Below are positions 50,534 through 59,034 of a stretch of DNA of 64,000 bases, piece by piece. The translations under genes were made by a program, and so were the position numbers. The DNA lies in NCBI RefSeq assembly GCF_049446075.1, contig NZ_JBMSEB010000001.1, positions 2,604,001-2,668,000 on the forward strand. Reading direction: 5' to 3'. This DNA comes from Humibacter sp049446075. Lineage in GTDB: Bacteria; Actinomycetota; Actinomycetes; Actinomycetales; Microbacteriaceae. The notes below the pieces were generated by a model, which searched no databases, was not told where the DNA came from, and was given only the letters and a program-made list of their open reading frames with translations. Within the stretch, counting starts at the first letter, position 1. Every line of letters starts with the position of its first letter.

Positions 50534-51718
50534 TTGAACATCTTCGAAGCAGTGGGACACGCGCTGGCGATGGCCGGGGCGATGGGCTGGCAGATCCTGT
50601 GGCCGCTCATTCTGGGGTTCACGCTTTCGGGTGTGATCCAGGCGGTCGTGCGCAAGGAGCGCATCACCAGACTGATGAGCGACGACTCGCCGAGGTCGAT
50701 CGCGATCTCCTCGTTGTTCGGGGCCGCGTCATCCTCGTGCTCCTATGCCGCCGTCGCACTGGCGAGGGCGCTGTTCCGAAAGGGTGCGAACTTCGCCGCC
50801 GCGATGGCGTTCGAGATCGCATCCACGAACCTCGTGCTCGAACTGGGGCTCGTGCTGTGGTTCCTCATGGGATGGCAGTTCACGGCTGCCGAGTTCGTGG
50901 GCGGGCCGATCATGATCGTGCTCGTCGCGCTCGGATTCCGGCTCTGGATGCGCGGCCGCATCGTTGAGGCCGCCCGCCGGCAAGCAGACCAAGGCCTGGC
51001 CGGGTCGATGGAGGGCCACGCGGCCATGGACATGTCCGTGCAGGGTGACGCCGGCTTCTGGGCGAGGCTGTTCTCGCGGCCGGGCATCGTGGCCGTGTCG
51101 CACTACTTCGTGATGGATTGGGCAGCTGTGCTGCGCGACATCGTTCTCGGACTGGTGATCGCTGGCGCGTTCGCAGCCTGGGTGCCGCAGTCCTGGTTGC
51201 AAGCGGTGTTCTTCACGCATGACCCGGTCGCGGCGTTCATCCTCGGCCCGCTCATCGGCCCGCTGCTCGCGGTGATCAGCTTCGTGTGCTCGGTGGGCAA
51301 CGTGCCGTTGGCTGCGGTGCTCTGGAACGGAGGCATCAGCTTCGGCGGCGTCGTCAGCTTCTTGTTCGCCGACCTGATCATCATTCCGATCATCGTCATC
51401 TATCGGAAGTACTACGGCTGGAAGGCGGCCATCCGCATCAGCCTCATCTTCTACGGAGCGATGGCGGTAGCCGGCTATCTCGTCGAGCTGATCTTCGGCC
51501 CGCTCGGGCTCGTGCCCGACGAGCGCAACCTGTCGATCGCCGACACCGGGATCACCTGGAACTACACGACCTGGCTCAACATCGTCTTCCTCGCGCTCGC
51601 CGCTGTGCTGCTGGTCGTGTTCTTCCGCACCGGTGGCGGCGGCATGCTGCGCATGATGGGCGGATCCCCGGAGGCGGCCGACCACACCGGCGAGGAGCAC
51701 GCGCACCACCACGGCTGA
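50534..51718 (+). CDS. DUF318/ArsP-type permease
   Basis: A 394-residue membrane protein with about eight to ten helices. ASSSCSYAAVALARALFRKGANF and FVCSVGNVPLAAVLWNGGISFGGVVSFLFAD are the signature repeats of the DUF318 permease family, which includes arsenic- and metal-linked efflux proteins. The C-terminus EEHAHHHG is His-rich, as is a cytosolic loop with HAAMDMSVQGD. The TTG start at 50534 follows GGAGGG. The divergent ArsR/CDF operon and the CsoR-like site suggest a role in metal resistance. The metal is not determined. Confidence 0.85.
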   Translation: MNIFEAVGHALAMAGAMGWQILWPLILGFTLSGVIQAVVRKERITRLMSDDSPRSIAISSLFGAASSSCSYAAVALARALFRKGANFAAAMAFEIASTNLVLELGLVLWFLMGWQFTAAEFVGGPIMIVLVALGFRLWMRGRIVEAARRQADQGLAGSMEGHAAMDMSVQGDAGFWARLFSRPGIVAVSHYFVMDWAAVLRDIVLGLVIAGAFAAWVPQSWLQAVFFTHDPVAAFILGPLIGPLLAVISFVCSVGNVPLAAVLWNGGISFGGVVSFLFADLIIIPIIVIYRKYYGWKAAIRISLIFYGAMAVAGYLVELIFGPLGLVPDERNLSIADTGITWNYTTWLNIVFLALAAVLLVVFFRTGGGGMLRMMGGSPEAADHTGEEHAHHHG

Positions 51719-51787
51719 AGGACGATCGCCGCGGTGCCCTTGCGTGCGGACAGGCGTCGGCGTGGAATGTCGGGAGGCGGTGATCGT

Positions 51788-52174
51788 ATGAACGGTGATC
51801 GGATGAGCGGCGATCGCATGAACACAGGCAGCCTTGACGAGCACGAACGCTACGCTGCAGACGTGCGGGCGGCGGTCCACGGCGATGGCGGCGTGAGCGA
51901 CGCGGCGCTGAGGTCAGCCGCAGCGTCGCGCGCTGCTGCCGGCGAAGGCGAGCCCGTCCCCGACCCGTACGACACCGTCGTGACCCAGATCGCGACCGCG
52001 TCGTACGAGGTGACGGATGCCCAGGTCGAGGCCGTGCGCAAAGCCGCGGGCAGCGACAAGGCGGCATTCGAACTCATCATGGCCGCAAGCATCGGAGCCG
52101 GGCTGCAGCGCTGGGAGGCGGCATCCGCGGTGATCAGGCAAGCGCTGGGGGAGTCCGGCGATGCGACTGCCTGA
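51788..52174 (+). CDS. Small helical protein co-encoded with a CMD-like protein
   Basis: A 128-residue protein. The N-terminus contains an imperfect repeat (MNGDRMSGDRMNTG), so the true start may be 51788, 51803 or 51818. The rest is helical and Ala-rich, with DPYDTVVTQIATASYEVTDAQVEAVRKAAGSDKAAFELIMAASIGAGL, resembling the N-terminal half of carboxymuconolactone decarboxylase-like proteins. It overlaps the next gene by 14 bp. I take the two genes as a functional pair, and do not assign a reaction. Confidence 0.6.
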   Translation: MNGDRMSGDRMNTGSLDEHERYAADVRAAVHGDGGVSDAALRSAAASRAAAGEGEPVPDPYDTVVTQIATASYEVTDAQVEAVRKAAGSDKAAFELIMAASIGAGLQRWEAASAVIRQALGESGDATA

Positions 52175-52745
52175 GGTTGAGCACGGAGACACGATCCGGG
52201 CGAAAACACTGATCCGTCTCATCTCCGCGATGTCGGGCATGCGGTTGCCGGATGCCGCACGCGTCGCGTTCTACGACAAGAAGTTCGTCGGACCGGTGTT
52301 CGGCGCGTGGACGCAGCGTGCCATGCGAGGCCCGAGCGAGTGGACGGTCGGCGAGCGGGAGCTCATGGCCGCGATGGTCGCGAGGTGGAACTCCGGTGCC
52401 TTCTGCGGCGGCGCGCACACCGCGACGGCCCGGCGAGGCAGCGCCGATGCGAAGATCGTGGATGCCTGCCTCGCCGAGTACCGCACGGCACCGATCTCGG
52501 AACCCCTTCGCGCAACGCTCGCATTCCTGGAGAAGCTGAGCATGCGACCGGCGGAACTGAGCAAGGCCGACGCCGAAGCCGCGCTCTCCGCCGGGGTCAC
52601 GGCATCCCAGCTCGCCGACGCCTCCGCCGTCGCCGCGCTGTTCAACGCGATCACGCGCTATGCGGATGCGCTGGGCTTCGAGGTTCCGAGCGATGCCGAC
52701 TTCGACAAGGCCGCAGGCATGCTGCTGAAGCGCGGGTACAACTGA
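52161..52745 (+). CDS. Carboxymuconolactone decarboxylase/AhpD-like protein
   Basis: A 194-residue AhpD-like helical protein. The active-site region is GAFCGGAHTATARRG near residue 85, with one Cys and the His of the family, but the first Cys of the usual CxxC or CxxxC pair is replaced. ELMAAMVARWNSG and ATLAFLEKLSMRPAELSKAD fit peroxidase-related members. The single Cys suggests a mutated or altered peroxidase. ATG at 52161 has GGGAG upstream and lies inside the preceding gene. Confidence 0.8.
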   Translation: MRLPEVEHGDTIRAKTLIRLISAMSGMRLPDAARVAFYDKKFVGPVFGAWTQRAMRGPSEWTVGERELMAAMVARWNSGAFCGGAHTATARRGSADAKIVDACLAEYRTAPISEPLRATLAFLEKLSMRPAELSKADAEAALSAGVTASQLADASAVAALFNAITRYADALGFEVPSDADFDKAAGMLLKRGYN

Positions 52746-52759
52746 TCGGGGACGAGGCC

Positions 52760-52951
52760 TCAGCCGGCCACAGCCTCGCTGACGGCGGTCGGGCCGTCGT
52801 ACTCGCGGTCCGGGATGCCACGCAGCGCGTCGAGCACGTTGTCGTCGGCGCCTTCCTGCTCGGCCTTCGACACGATCGTGTCTTTCGAGGCCGGGTAGTC
52901 GACTCCGCCCAGGAACTTCTGCACCTGGATCGGGTTGGGACTGTCGTTCAT
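52760..52951 (-). CDS. DUF2795 domain protein
   Basis: A 63-residue protein of the DUF2795 family: PNPIQVQKFLGGVDYPASKDTIVSKAEQEGADDNVLDAL. Its role is unknown in all bacteria where it occurs; it is short, acidic and soluble. It converges with the CMD-like gene and lies just upstream of the heptose-cluster end. Confidence 0.85.
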   Translation of the reverse strand: MNDSPNPIQVQKFLGGVDYPASKDTIVSKAEQEGADDNVLDALRGIPDREYDGPTAVSEAVAG

Positions 52952-52994
52952 CTTCGCTTCCTTTCCTCTCGTGGTTCGGCACTGGCGCCGTGCG

Positions 52995-53885
52995 TCAACG
53001 TGTCTCTGCCAACGCGGACGCGCCGACGGCCACCGATGCCTCGACCTCCCGGTCGGGCAGCGTCGTCGGCAGCTCGAGGTGCACCGCGCCGCTCGGCAGG
53101 ATGCCCGCCCCGCCGAACCGCTCCATCACGCGCCATTCGGCCAGCACGTCCTCGCCGACATGCGTCTGTGGCAGGTCGCGCCAGAACTCGAAACCCCCGG
53201 CTTCGACGAGGGCGCTCGTGCGGTACAGAACACACCCGCCGATCCAGGCGACCTTGTACGGGCGCCATTCGTGGGCATCCAGTCGCTGCTCTGCTGCGAG
53301 GTGCGTGAGGTTGGCGGCGTTGTGCAACCGGTGCCGGTCGAAAGCCGCGGAACTGCGGTCGACGCGCTCCGGCAGCACTGGCCCGTCCCACGGCTCGTAC
53401 ACGGCCTGCTCGTGCGGGCGGCGATCGTCGAGATACGACAGGCCCTGCACGGCCATGCCCACGAAGCCGCAGCGCAGCTCGTCGAGGGCCCCACACATGC
53501 GCTGCAGGCTTCCCGGCTCCAGCCACACGTCGTCGTCGAGGTAGAGCACCTGCTCGCTGGATGCCTGGTGCAGCAGAAACTGCCTCTGCTCGGCCATGCC
53601 CCGAGGCGGGATGTGCCTGAGCAGGTCGACCTTCCGCCCTTGGGCTCGGAGCACCCGAACCATGGCCGAGACGGACGGGTCGTCGGCGACAGGCACGCGG
53701 GACTGATCGCTCACGATCACCGCGAACGCCGGGTCGTCCTGTGCGGCCAGCCCGGCGAGCGTCACGGCGAGGGCGGACGGGCGGTCGCGCGTGGGGATGA
53801 GCACATCCACGCGCGGCCCTGACGCCGCGTGGCCACTCGCCCAGGCCGCGGCCTGCCGTCGGCTGATCGAGTTCTCCGCCGTCAT
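52995..53885 (-). CDS. Glycosyltransferase family 2
   Basis: A 296-residue cytosolic or membrane-peripheral transferase. The GT-A fold is shown by VDVLIPTRDRPSALAVTLAGL near residue 26, the acidic metal motif LDDDV near 115, and WIGGCVLYRTSALVEAGGF near 210. It probably adds a sugar to a growing surface glycan. Its ATG overlaps the hldE stop (ATGA), and it is the last gene of the operon ALDH-hldE-GT2. Confidence 0.9.
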   Translation of the reverse strand: MTAENSISRRQAAAWASGHAASGPRVDVLIPTRDRPSALAVTLAGLAAQDDPAFAVIVSDQSRVPVADDPSVSAMVRVLRAQGRKVDLLRHIPPRGMAEQRQFLLHQASSEQVLYLDDDVWLEPGSLQRMCGALDELRCGFVGMAVQGLSYLDDRRPHEQAVYEPWDGPVLPERVDRSSAAFDRHRLHNAANLTHLAAEQRLDAHEWRPYKVAWIGGCVLYRTSALVEAGGFEFWRDLPQTHVGEDVLAEWRVMERFGGAGILPSGAVHLELPTTLPDREVEASVAVGASALAETR

Positions 53886-55351
53886 GCCACCCCCGCACGG
53901 ATGCGCTCGACGATGCCGGAGGTCGAGTGATCGGGCACGTAGTCCGCGAAGACCACTTCACCGCCGTACGACTCGACGACCGTGGCCTCCTCCAGCATCT
54001 GGGCCGTGTAGTCGCCGCCCTTGACGTAGACGTCGGGTTGCAGGGCGCTGATCAGTTCGACCGGCGTCGGCTCCGCGAAGATCGTGACGTAGTCGACGCA
54101 CTCGAGCGCCGCGATCACGTCGGCCCTGTCGTGCGCCGGGTTCACCGGGCGGTTCGGTCCCTTGAGCCGGCGCACCGTCTCGTCGTCGTTCACGGCCACG
54201 ATGAGCACGTCGCCGAGCTCCTTCGCCTGCCGCAAGTAGGTGGTGTGGCCGCGGTGGAGCACGTCGAAGCATCCGTTCGTGAACACGACGCGGTCGCCAC
54301 GTGCCCTGTGCGACTCCACTCGCCTGGCGAGGTCGGCGGCCGACAGCGTGACGCCGTGGCTGGCGTCTGCGCGGGAAGCGAGTTCGTCGAGCGAGCACAC
54401 CGCCGTGTCGGGCTTGTGCACCACGACGTCGGCGGCGATCTGTGCCGCGTCCATCGCGTCGGCGATCTCCGCGCCACTCGCGCACCCAGCCGCGAGCACG
54501 GCCACGAACGTGTCGCCCGCGCCGCTGGCGTTCTTCTCCGACACCCGGTGCGCGTGGGTGCGATGCAGCTGGGCGCCGGGCACCTCGGGCGCGAGCAGCA
54601 CAGCGCCGTCGCGATCGAGCGTGACGACGACGGCGCTCGCGCCCGAGCACGTGAGCAGCTCGTGCGAGCGCTGGGCGAAGAAGGATGCCCGGTCGCCGCG
54701 CTCCGGTGCGCTCACGCCGATCGCGGCTGCCGCCTCCGATGCGTTCGGCGTCGCGATGTCGGCACGGATGCCCCGCCACCGGCAGATGTCGTGCGCGTCG
54801 ACCACGATGAGCGGCCGTACAGCAGCCGTCGGCGCCGGGCGCAACCGCTCGGCCGCTGCCGCCATGGCCGAGGATCCGTAGTCGCCTATGACGAACGCAT
54901 CCGCTGCAACCGCGTTCGCCGCCTCGATGAGCCGGTCGACGGCATCCTGCGGCGCTGCCGACGGCGCCTCGTCGAGGCGCAGCAGCACCTGGTCGTCGCA
55001 CACGATGCGGTGCTTGACCGGTGTGCGCGCTTCGGCATGCCTGACGATGCCGGACGTGTCGACGCCGGCCTCGGTCAGGCAGGCCAGCAGCGTGTCGGCC
55101 GCAGCGTCGCATCCGACGATGCCGAAGCACACCACGTCCGCGCCGAGCGCGGCCAGGTTCATCGCAGTGTTGCCCGCACCACCTGGCGCCTGGCGGCGCT
55201 CGCGCACCTCCACCACAGGCGCCGGCGCTTCACGGGCGAGCCGGCCTGCCGCCCCGTACGACCACATGTCGAGCATGAGGTCGCCGACCACCGCGATGCG
55301 CGGTCTGCGCTGCCCGATCGCGTGAACCGCATCGATTGTGCGCCCGTTCAC
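53882..55351 (-). CDS. hldE: Bifunctional heptose-7-phosphate kinase/heptose-1-phosphate adenylyltransferase
   Basis: A 489-residue HldE-type protein. The kinase half (1-330, PfkB fold) has GGAGNTAMNLAALG near 57 and the anion-hole GAGD at 277-280. The adenylyltransferase half (355-489) has NGCFD at 359-363 and HRGH (HxGH) at 366-369. It makes D-glycero-beta-D-manno-heptose-1,7-bisphosphate and later ADP-heptose. GTG at 55351 overlaps the ALDH stop (GTGA). All active-site motifs are intact, unlike the paralog at 59031-60608. Confidence 0.93.
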   Translation of the reverse strand: MNGRTIDAVHAIGQRRPRIAVVGDLMLDMWSYGAAGRLAREAPAPVVEVRERRQAPGGAGNTAMNLAALGADVVCFGIVGCDAAADTLLACLTEAGVDTSGIVRHAEARTPVKHRIVCDDQVLLRLDEAPSAAPQDAVDRLIEAANAVAADAFVIGDYGSSAMAAAAERLRPAPTAAVRPLIVVDAHDICRWRGIRADIATPNASEAAAAIGVSAPERGDRASFFAQRSHELLTCSGASAVVVTLDRDGAVLLAPEVPGAQLHRTHAHRVSEKNASGAGDTFVAVLAAGCASGAEIADAMDAAQIAADVVVHKPDTAVCSLDELASRADASHGVTLSAADLARRVESHRARGDRVVFTNGCFDVLHRGHTTYLRQAKELGDVLIVAVNDDETVRRLKGPNRPVNPAHDRADVIAALECVDYVTIFAEPTPVELISALQPDVYVKGGDYTAQMLEEATVVESYGGEVVFADYVPDHSTSGIVERIRAGVA

Positions 55352-56760
55352 AGCACACCGCCTTCCAAGTGCACGACCTTCACGTGACTCATCTCGTCGA
55401 GCAGCCCAGGACCGTAGCCGAAGCCGTCGCCGCTGGCCTTGCGGGGTTGCGCTGCACCGCCGGGAGCTCCGCCGAAGACACCGTTGACCTTCACGGTTCC
55501 CACGTCCATGCGATCGACGGCGAGCAGCGCGTGCTCGAGAGAGTGCGTCAGCACGGTGCACGCGAGGCCGTAGGCGTCGTCGGATGCCGCGGCGAGGGCA
55601 TCCTCGAAGCTTGCGCACACCTGCACGGGAGCGACCGGTCCGAACGTCTCCTCACGCATGATGCGCAGGTCGTTCGCGCACCCGGTGAGCACCGTCGCCG
55701 GATAGTAGGAACCTTCTCCGGTCGGGATCTCGCCGCCGCACACGGCCGTAGCGCCGCCCTGCAATGCCTCCTCCACCTGCGCATGGACCTGCTCGCGCAG
55801 CCGCTGGTCGACCAACGGTGCGAGCGAGAACGGCGCGTTCTGCTGAGGGGCGTTCAGCGCGTTCGCCCGCTCGGTCAGTCGCCGCACGAACTCGTCGGCG
55901 ATGCCCTGCGGCACGTAGATGCGCTCAACGGAGGTGCACAGCTGACCCGAGTTGGTGAACGCGCCGATCGCCGCCTGTTCCGCCGCCCAGTCCGGATCGA
56001 CACCCTCGTCGACGATCAGCGCGTCGTTGCCGCCGTTCTCGCGGATGAAGTGTGCGCCGGTTCCCGCGACGATGCGGGCGATCGCCCGGCCTGTGCTGGT
56101 CGATCCGACGTGTGCGACCACGTCGACGTCCGGGTTCCCGACCAGTTCGGCGCCCAGCTGCGGTCCGCCGATCACGGTGTGGAACACGCCCGCGGGAAGG
56201 ATGCCTGCGAACGCCTCGCCGAGCATCCGTCCCGTCGCAGGGCATCGCTCGCTCGGCTTGTGCACGACCGTGTTGCCCATGACGAGCGCGGCGCCGATCA
56301 GCCCGCAGGCGACCGCCACCGGATCGTTCCAAGGCGTCACGATGGCCGCTACGCCTCGCGGTTCCCGTCGTTCGAGGTCGAGCGCCGTCGAGGGGCCGTT
56401 CAAGCTGTTGCCCCTGTGCAGCGGCGCGTACTCGGCGTACTGCTCCAGACCGGAGATGCCGGCCATGACGCCTGCCAGCGCCTCGTCCGTCGGCCGCCCC
56501 GTTTCGCGGTGGTTGAGCTCCGCAACCTCCTCGGCGCGCTCGCTGAGAGCGCGAGCCACCTGGTGCAGCATGCCGCCGCGCTCGGCGATCGGGACCGCCT
56601 TCCAACTCGCGCGTGCTTCGCGGGCTGCGGCGACGGCATCCTCGACCTCGTTCTCCGCCGCCACGGGAACCGGCTCGAGCGGTGACCCGTCGTGGGGGTC
56701 GACGATGGCGATCTCTCCGCTCGCCTCGGGTTCGGTCAACCAGAGCATCGGCTCGGCCAT
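55348..56760 (-). CDS. Aldehyde dehydrogenase
   Basis: A 470-residue NAD(P)+-dependent aldehyde dehydrogenase. Visible are the oxyanion Asn145 in PWND, catalytic Glu241 in RENGGND and nucleophile Cys275 in SGQLCTS, plus NSGQ and REETFGPVAPV. It would oxidise an aldehyde to an acid. ATG at 56760 follows GAGGAGG. It heads an operon with hldE and GT2, suggesting a sugar or lipid aldehyde in glycan synthesis, although succinate-semialdehyde-type relatives are also common. Confidence 0.9.
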   Translation of the reverse strand: MAEPMLWLTEPEASGEIAIVDPHDGSPLEPVPVAAENEVEDAVAAAREARASWKAVPIAERGGMLHQVARALSERAEEVAELNHRETGRPTDEALAGVMAGISGLEQYAEYAPLHRGNSLNGPSTALDLERREPRGVAAIVTPWNDPVAVACGLIGAALVMGNTVVHKPSERCPATGRMLGEAFAGILPAGVFHTVIGGPQLGAELVGNPDVDVVAHVGSTSTGRAIARIVAGTGAHFIRENGGNDALIVDEGVDPDWAAEQAAIGAFTNSGQLCTSVERIYVPQGIADEFVRRLTERANALNAPQQNAPFSLAPLVDQRLREQVHAQVEEALQGGATAVCGGEIPTGEGSYYPATVLTGCANDLRIMREETFGPVAPVQVCASFEDALAAASDDAYGLACTVLTHSLEHALLAVDRMDVGTVKVNGVFGGAPGGAAQPRKASGDGFGYGPGLLDEMSHVKVVHLEGGVL

Positions 56761-56863
56761 GCGCGCCTCCTCATGTCGTTCGCTCTCGTGCTTCTCGCTC
56801 GTGCTCGCTCGCACTCATATGCGTGCTCGCCGTTTCTGACTCAGTGGGCTGGTACCCACTCGC

Positions 56864-56983
56864 ATGGCCCGTTACACGCCCTTCGACGACTCCCGGCGGG
56901 TACCTTGCTCGAGCGCGAATCGGCTCGTGTACTACGTCGCAGACGAACACGTCGTCATCCTGCAGGCGCGCGACCACTACTGA
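56864..56983 (+). pseudogene. Txe/YoeB-type toxin C-terminal remnant
   Basis: A 39-codon frame ending RLVYYVADEHVVILQARDHY. This matches the C-terminus of Txe/YoeB mRNA interferase toxins (typically HRLVYRV...VEILQARYHY), including the final His-Tyr. Upstream, SRRV may match the WSRRI of the family, but the first half of the toxin and any antitoxin are missing and an in-frame stop lies at 56837-56839. It lies in the 301-bp gap between the divergent ALDH and GT9 genes. The fragment is a decayed toxin-antitoxin locus. Confidence 0.5.
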
Positions 56984-57061
56984 CGGCAGGTTCGGGCTCC
57001 AGAACTTGCAACCCGCGAGCCTCGGGGTTTCCGAGCGGTCGCAGCGGGGAACAGGACCGAC

Positions 57062-58231
57062 ATGTCGACGATTTCGCAGGTGACGGCATCCGATCAGCCT
57101 CAATTCACGGCTCGCGCGCGTCTGCACGAAGACCGGCCGTCGATTGCGGAGAAGTTCCCCGATGTCGCCAACATCGCAGTGCTGCGCGGCGGCGGCCTCG
57201 GCGACTTCCTGTTCGCGCTCCCGGCGCTGCATGCGTTGCGCGAGGCGTATCCCGACAGCACGATCGTGGTGCTCGGATCGCCCATGGCCGCCCAGCTGAT
57301 GCGCGGCCGCCCTGGCCCGCCCGACGAGGTCGTGGTGGTGCCGCCGGCGGAGGGCATCCGGGCCGGGCAGTCCGACCCTTCCGAAGTTGATGCCTTCTTC
57401 ACCAGGATGCGCACCCGCGGCTTCGACCTGGGCGTGCAGTTGCACGGTGGTGGACGTAACTCGAACCCGTTCGTGCGCCGGCTCGGCGCGCGCCACACGG
57501 TCGGCACCCGCACACCGGACGCCACGGACCTCGAGCGCACGATGCCGTACCTCTATTACCAGAACGAGTTCGTACGAGGGCTCGAGGTGGTGGCGCTCGC
57601 CGGAGCAGCGCCGAGCCGCTACGGGAGCGAGCCGATGCTCGCGCGCGTGCCAGGGGCATCCGGGGTCGAGGCGCTCGCCGCCGCGGGAGTCACGGTGGGG
57701 GACCGTCCGCTCGTGGTGCTGCACCCGGGCGCGACGGATGCCCGTCGGAGGTGGCCCGCAGAACGGTTCGGGCGCGTGGCGGCGGAGTTGTCACGCGACG
57801 GCGCGACCGTCGTCGTGGTGGGCGACGATGGGGAGCGGCAGCTGTGCGACGCCGTCGTGCAGGGAGCCGAGCGGTGGGACGAACGTGCGCGGGTGGCATC
57901 CGTCGCGGGCCGGCTCGACCTCGCGGGGCTTGCAGCGGTGCTGGGCGATGCGGACGTCGTGGTCGCGAACGACAGCGGACCTCGCCACCTCGCACACGCT
58001 CTCGGCACCGCCACCGTGGCGGTCTACTGGATCGGCAACCTGATCAACGCGGGGCCGCTCACCCGTTCGCGTCACAGGGTGCACCTCGGATGGACCACGC
58101 ACTGCCCGGTCTGCGGAGCTGACTGCACCCAGGTATCCGGCGCCGAGCGCTGCGAGCACGACAAGTCGTTCGTCGCGGGCGTGCAATGGGGTGAGGTGTA
58201 CGAGAGCACCCTGGAGCTGCTCGGGCGGTGA
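57062..58231 (+). CDS. Glycosyltransferase family 9 (heptosyltransferase-like)
   Basis: A 389-residue GT-B transferase. RGGGLGDFLFALPALHALREA near residue 43 is the N-terminal loop of GT9 enzymes. HPGATDARRRWPAERFG near 225 and NDSGPRHLAHALGTATVAVY near 310 are the C-terminal nucleotide-sugar motifs. A Cys set (HCPVCGADCTQVSGAERCEHD) near 345 is unusual and may bind metal or form disulfides. It likely transfers heptose from ADP-heptose. It is monocistronic, divergent from the ALDH operon. Confidence 0.88.
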   Translation: MSTISQVTASDQPQFTARARLHEDRPSIAEKFPDVANIAVLRGGGLGDFLFALPALHALREAYPDSTIVVLGSPMAAQLMRGRPGPPDEVVVVPPAEGIRAGQSDPSEVDAFFTRMRTRGFDLGVQLHGGGRNSNPFVRRLGARHTVGTRTPDATDLERTMPYLYYQNEFVRGLEVVALAGAAPSRYGSEPMLARVPGASGVEALAAAGVTVGDRPLVVLHPGATDARRRWPAERFGRVAAELSRDGATVVVVGDDGERQLCDAVVQGAERWDERARVASVAGRLDLAGLAAVLGDADVVVANDSGPRHLAHALGTATVAVYWIGNLINAGPLTRSRHRVHLGWTTHCPVCGADCTQVSGAERCEHDKSFVAGVQWGEVYESTLELLGR

Positions 58232-58289
58232 ACGCGGCCGTGGGGTGGGCTCCTACGAGCCGCCGCCCGAGACCTCGCAGTTCGTGAGA

Positions 58290-58319
58290 CACGGCCGGAC
58301 TCCGGAAAGGCCGGCCGTG
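58290..58319. terminator. Bidirectional terminator between GT9 and SDR genes
   Basis: CACGGCCGG (58290-58298) and CCGGCCGTG (58311-58319) form a perfect 9-bp stem with a 12-base loop, in the gap between converging genes. Confidence 0.65.
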
Positions 58320-58338
58320 CTCCGAAAACGCCTCGACA

Positions 58339-59034
58339 TCACGGCCACGAGCCCTCGTACTCCTGGCACACCACGAGTTCGCGCACCTCGCAGCCGGATG
58401 GCTGGTTGAGCGCGAACAGCACCGCCTGCGCCACATCGTCTGGCCGGTTCAGCTTGGCGTCGGCTGGCGGCTTGTACGACTCCGGCCGGTCGTCGAAGAA
58501 GTGGGTGTCCATGCCGCCGGGCACGAGAGTCGTGACGCCAACCCGTCCCCTGGTCTCGGCGGCAAGGGCACGCGAGAAGCCGAGCACGCCGAACTTCGAC
58601 GCGCAGTACGCCGTAGCGCCCTCGGCGACCCGGAGCGCGAGGGTCGACGCCACCGTCACGACGCGGCCGTGGGTGCGCTCCAGCTCGGGAAGGACGGCCC
58701 GCACCACCGAGACCGTGCCGAGCAGGTTCACGGAGATGACCCGCTCCCACTCGGCTGCAGGCACCTCGTGCAGGTAGCCGCACCGGTCGATGCCGGCCGC
58801 GGTCACGACCCCGTCGACATCGCCGGATTCCCCGACCCGCGCAACGGCGGCCTCGACGGCTTCGCGGTCCGTCACGTCGACGCTCACCGCCTCGAGCCCG
58901 TCGCCACTGGCCCCCGTTTCGCCTGCGGCCAGGTCGAACACGATCGGTGTGTCCCCGTTCTCGCGCAATGCCTCGGCGACGGCCCTTCCCAGGCCCGAGG
59001 CTCCGCCCGTGACGATGATCCTTCTACCCGTCAT
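58339..59034 (-). CDS. SDR family oxidoreductase in the heptose operon
   Basis: A 231-residue classical SDR. TGGASGLG (about 9-16) binds NAD(P), and the catalytic Ser is in VASTLAL with YCASK near residue 142. It is the last gene of the operon GT9-GT4-GT4-gmhA-hldE2-SDR, overlapping hldE2 by ATGA. It does not show the extended-SDR features of HldD (ADP-heptose epimerase). It may reduce or oxidise a sugar in the pathway. The substrate is unknown. Confidence 0.88.
   Translation of the reverse strand: MTGRRIIVTGGASGLGRAVAEALRENGDTPIVFDLAAGETGASGDGLEAVSVDVTDREAVEAAVARVGESGDVDGVVTAAGIDRCGYLHEVPAAEWERVISVNLLGTVSVVRAVLPELERTHGRVVTVASTLALRVAEGATAYCASKFGVLGFSRALAAETRGRVGVTTLVPGGMDTHFFDDRPESYKPPADAKLNRPDDVAQAVLFALNQPSGCEVRELVVCQEYEGSWP

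Noticed and set aside
58339..59034. SDR in the heptose cluster as HldD (ADP-heptose epimerase)
   Set aside because: The protein is a 231-residue classical SDR with YCASK, whereas HldD is an extended SDR of about 310 residues.
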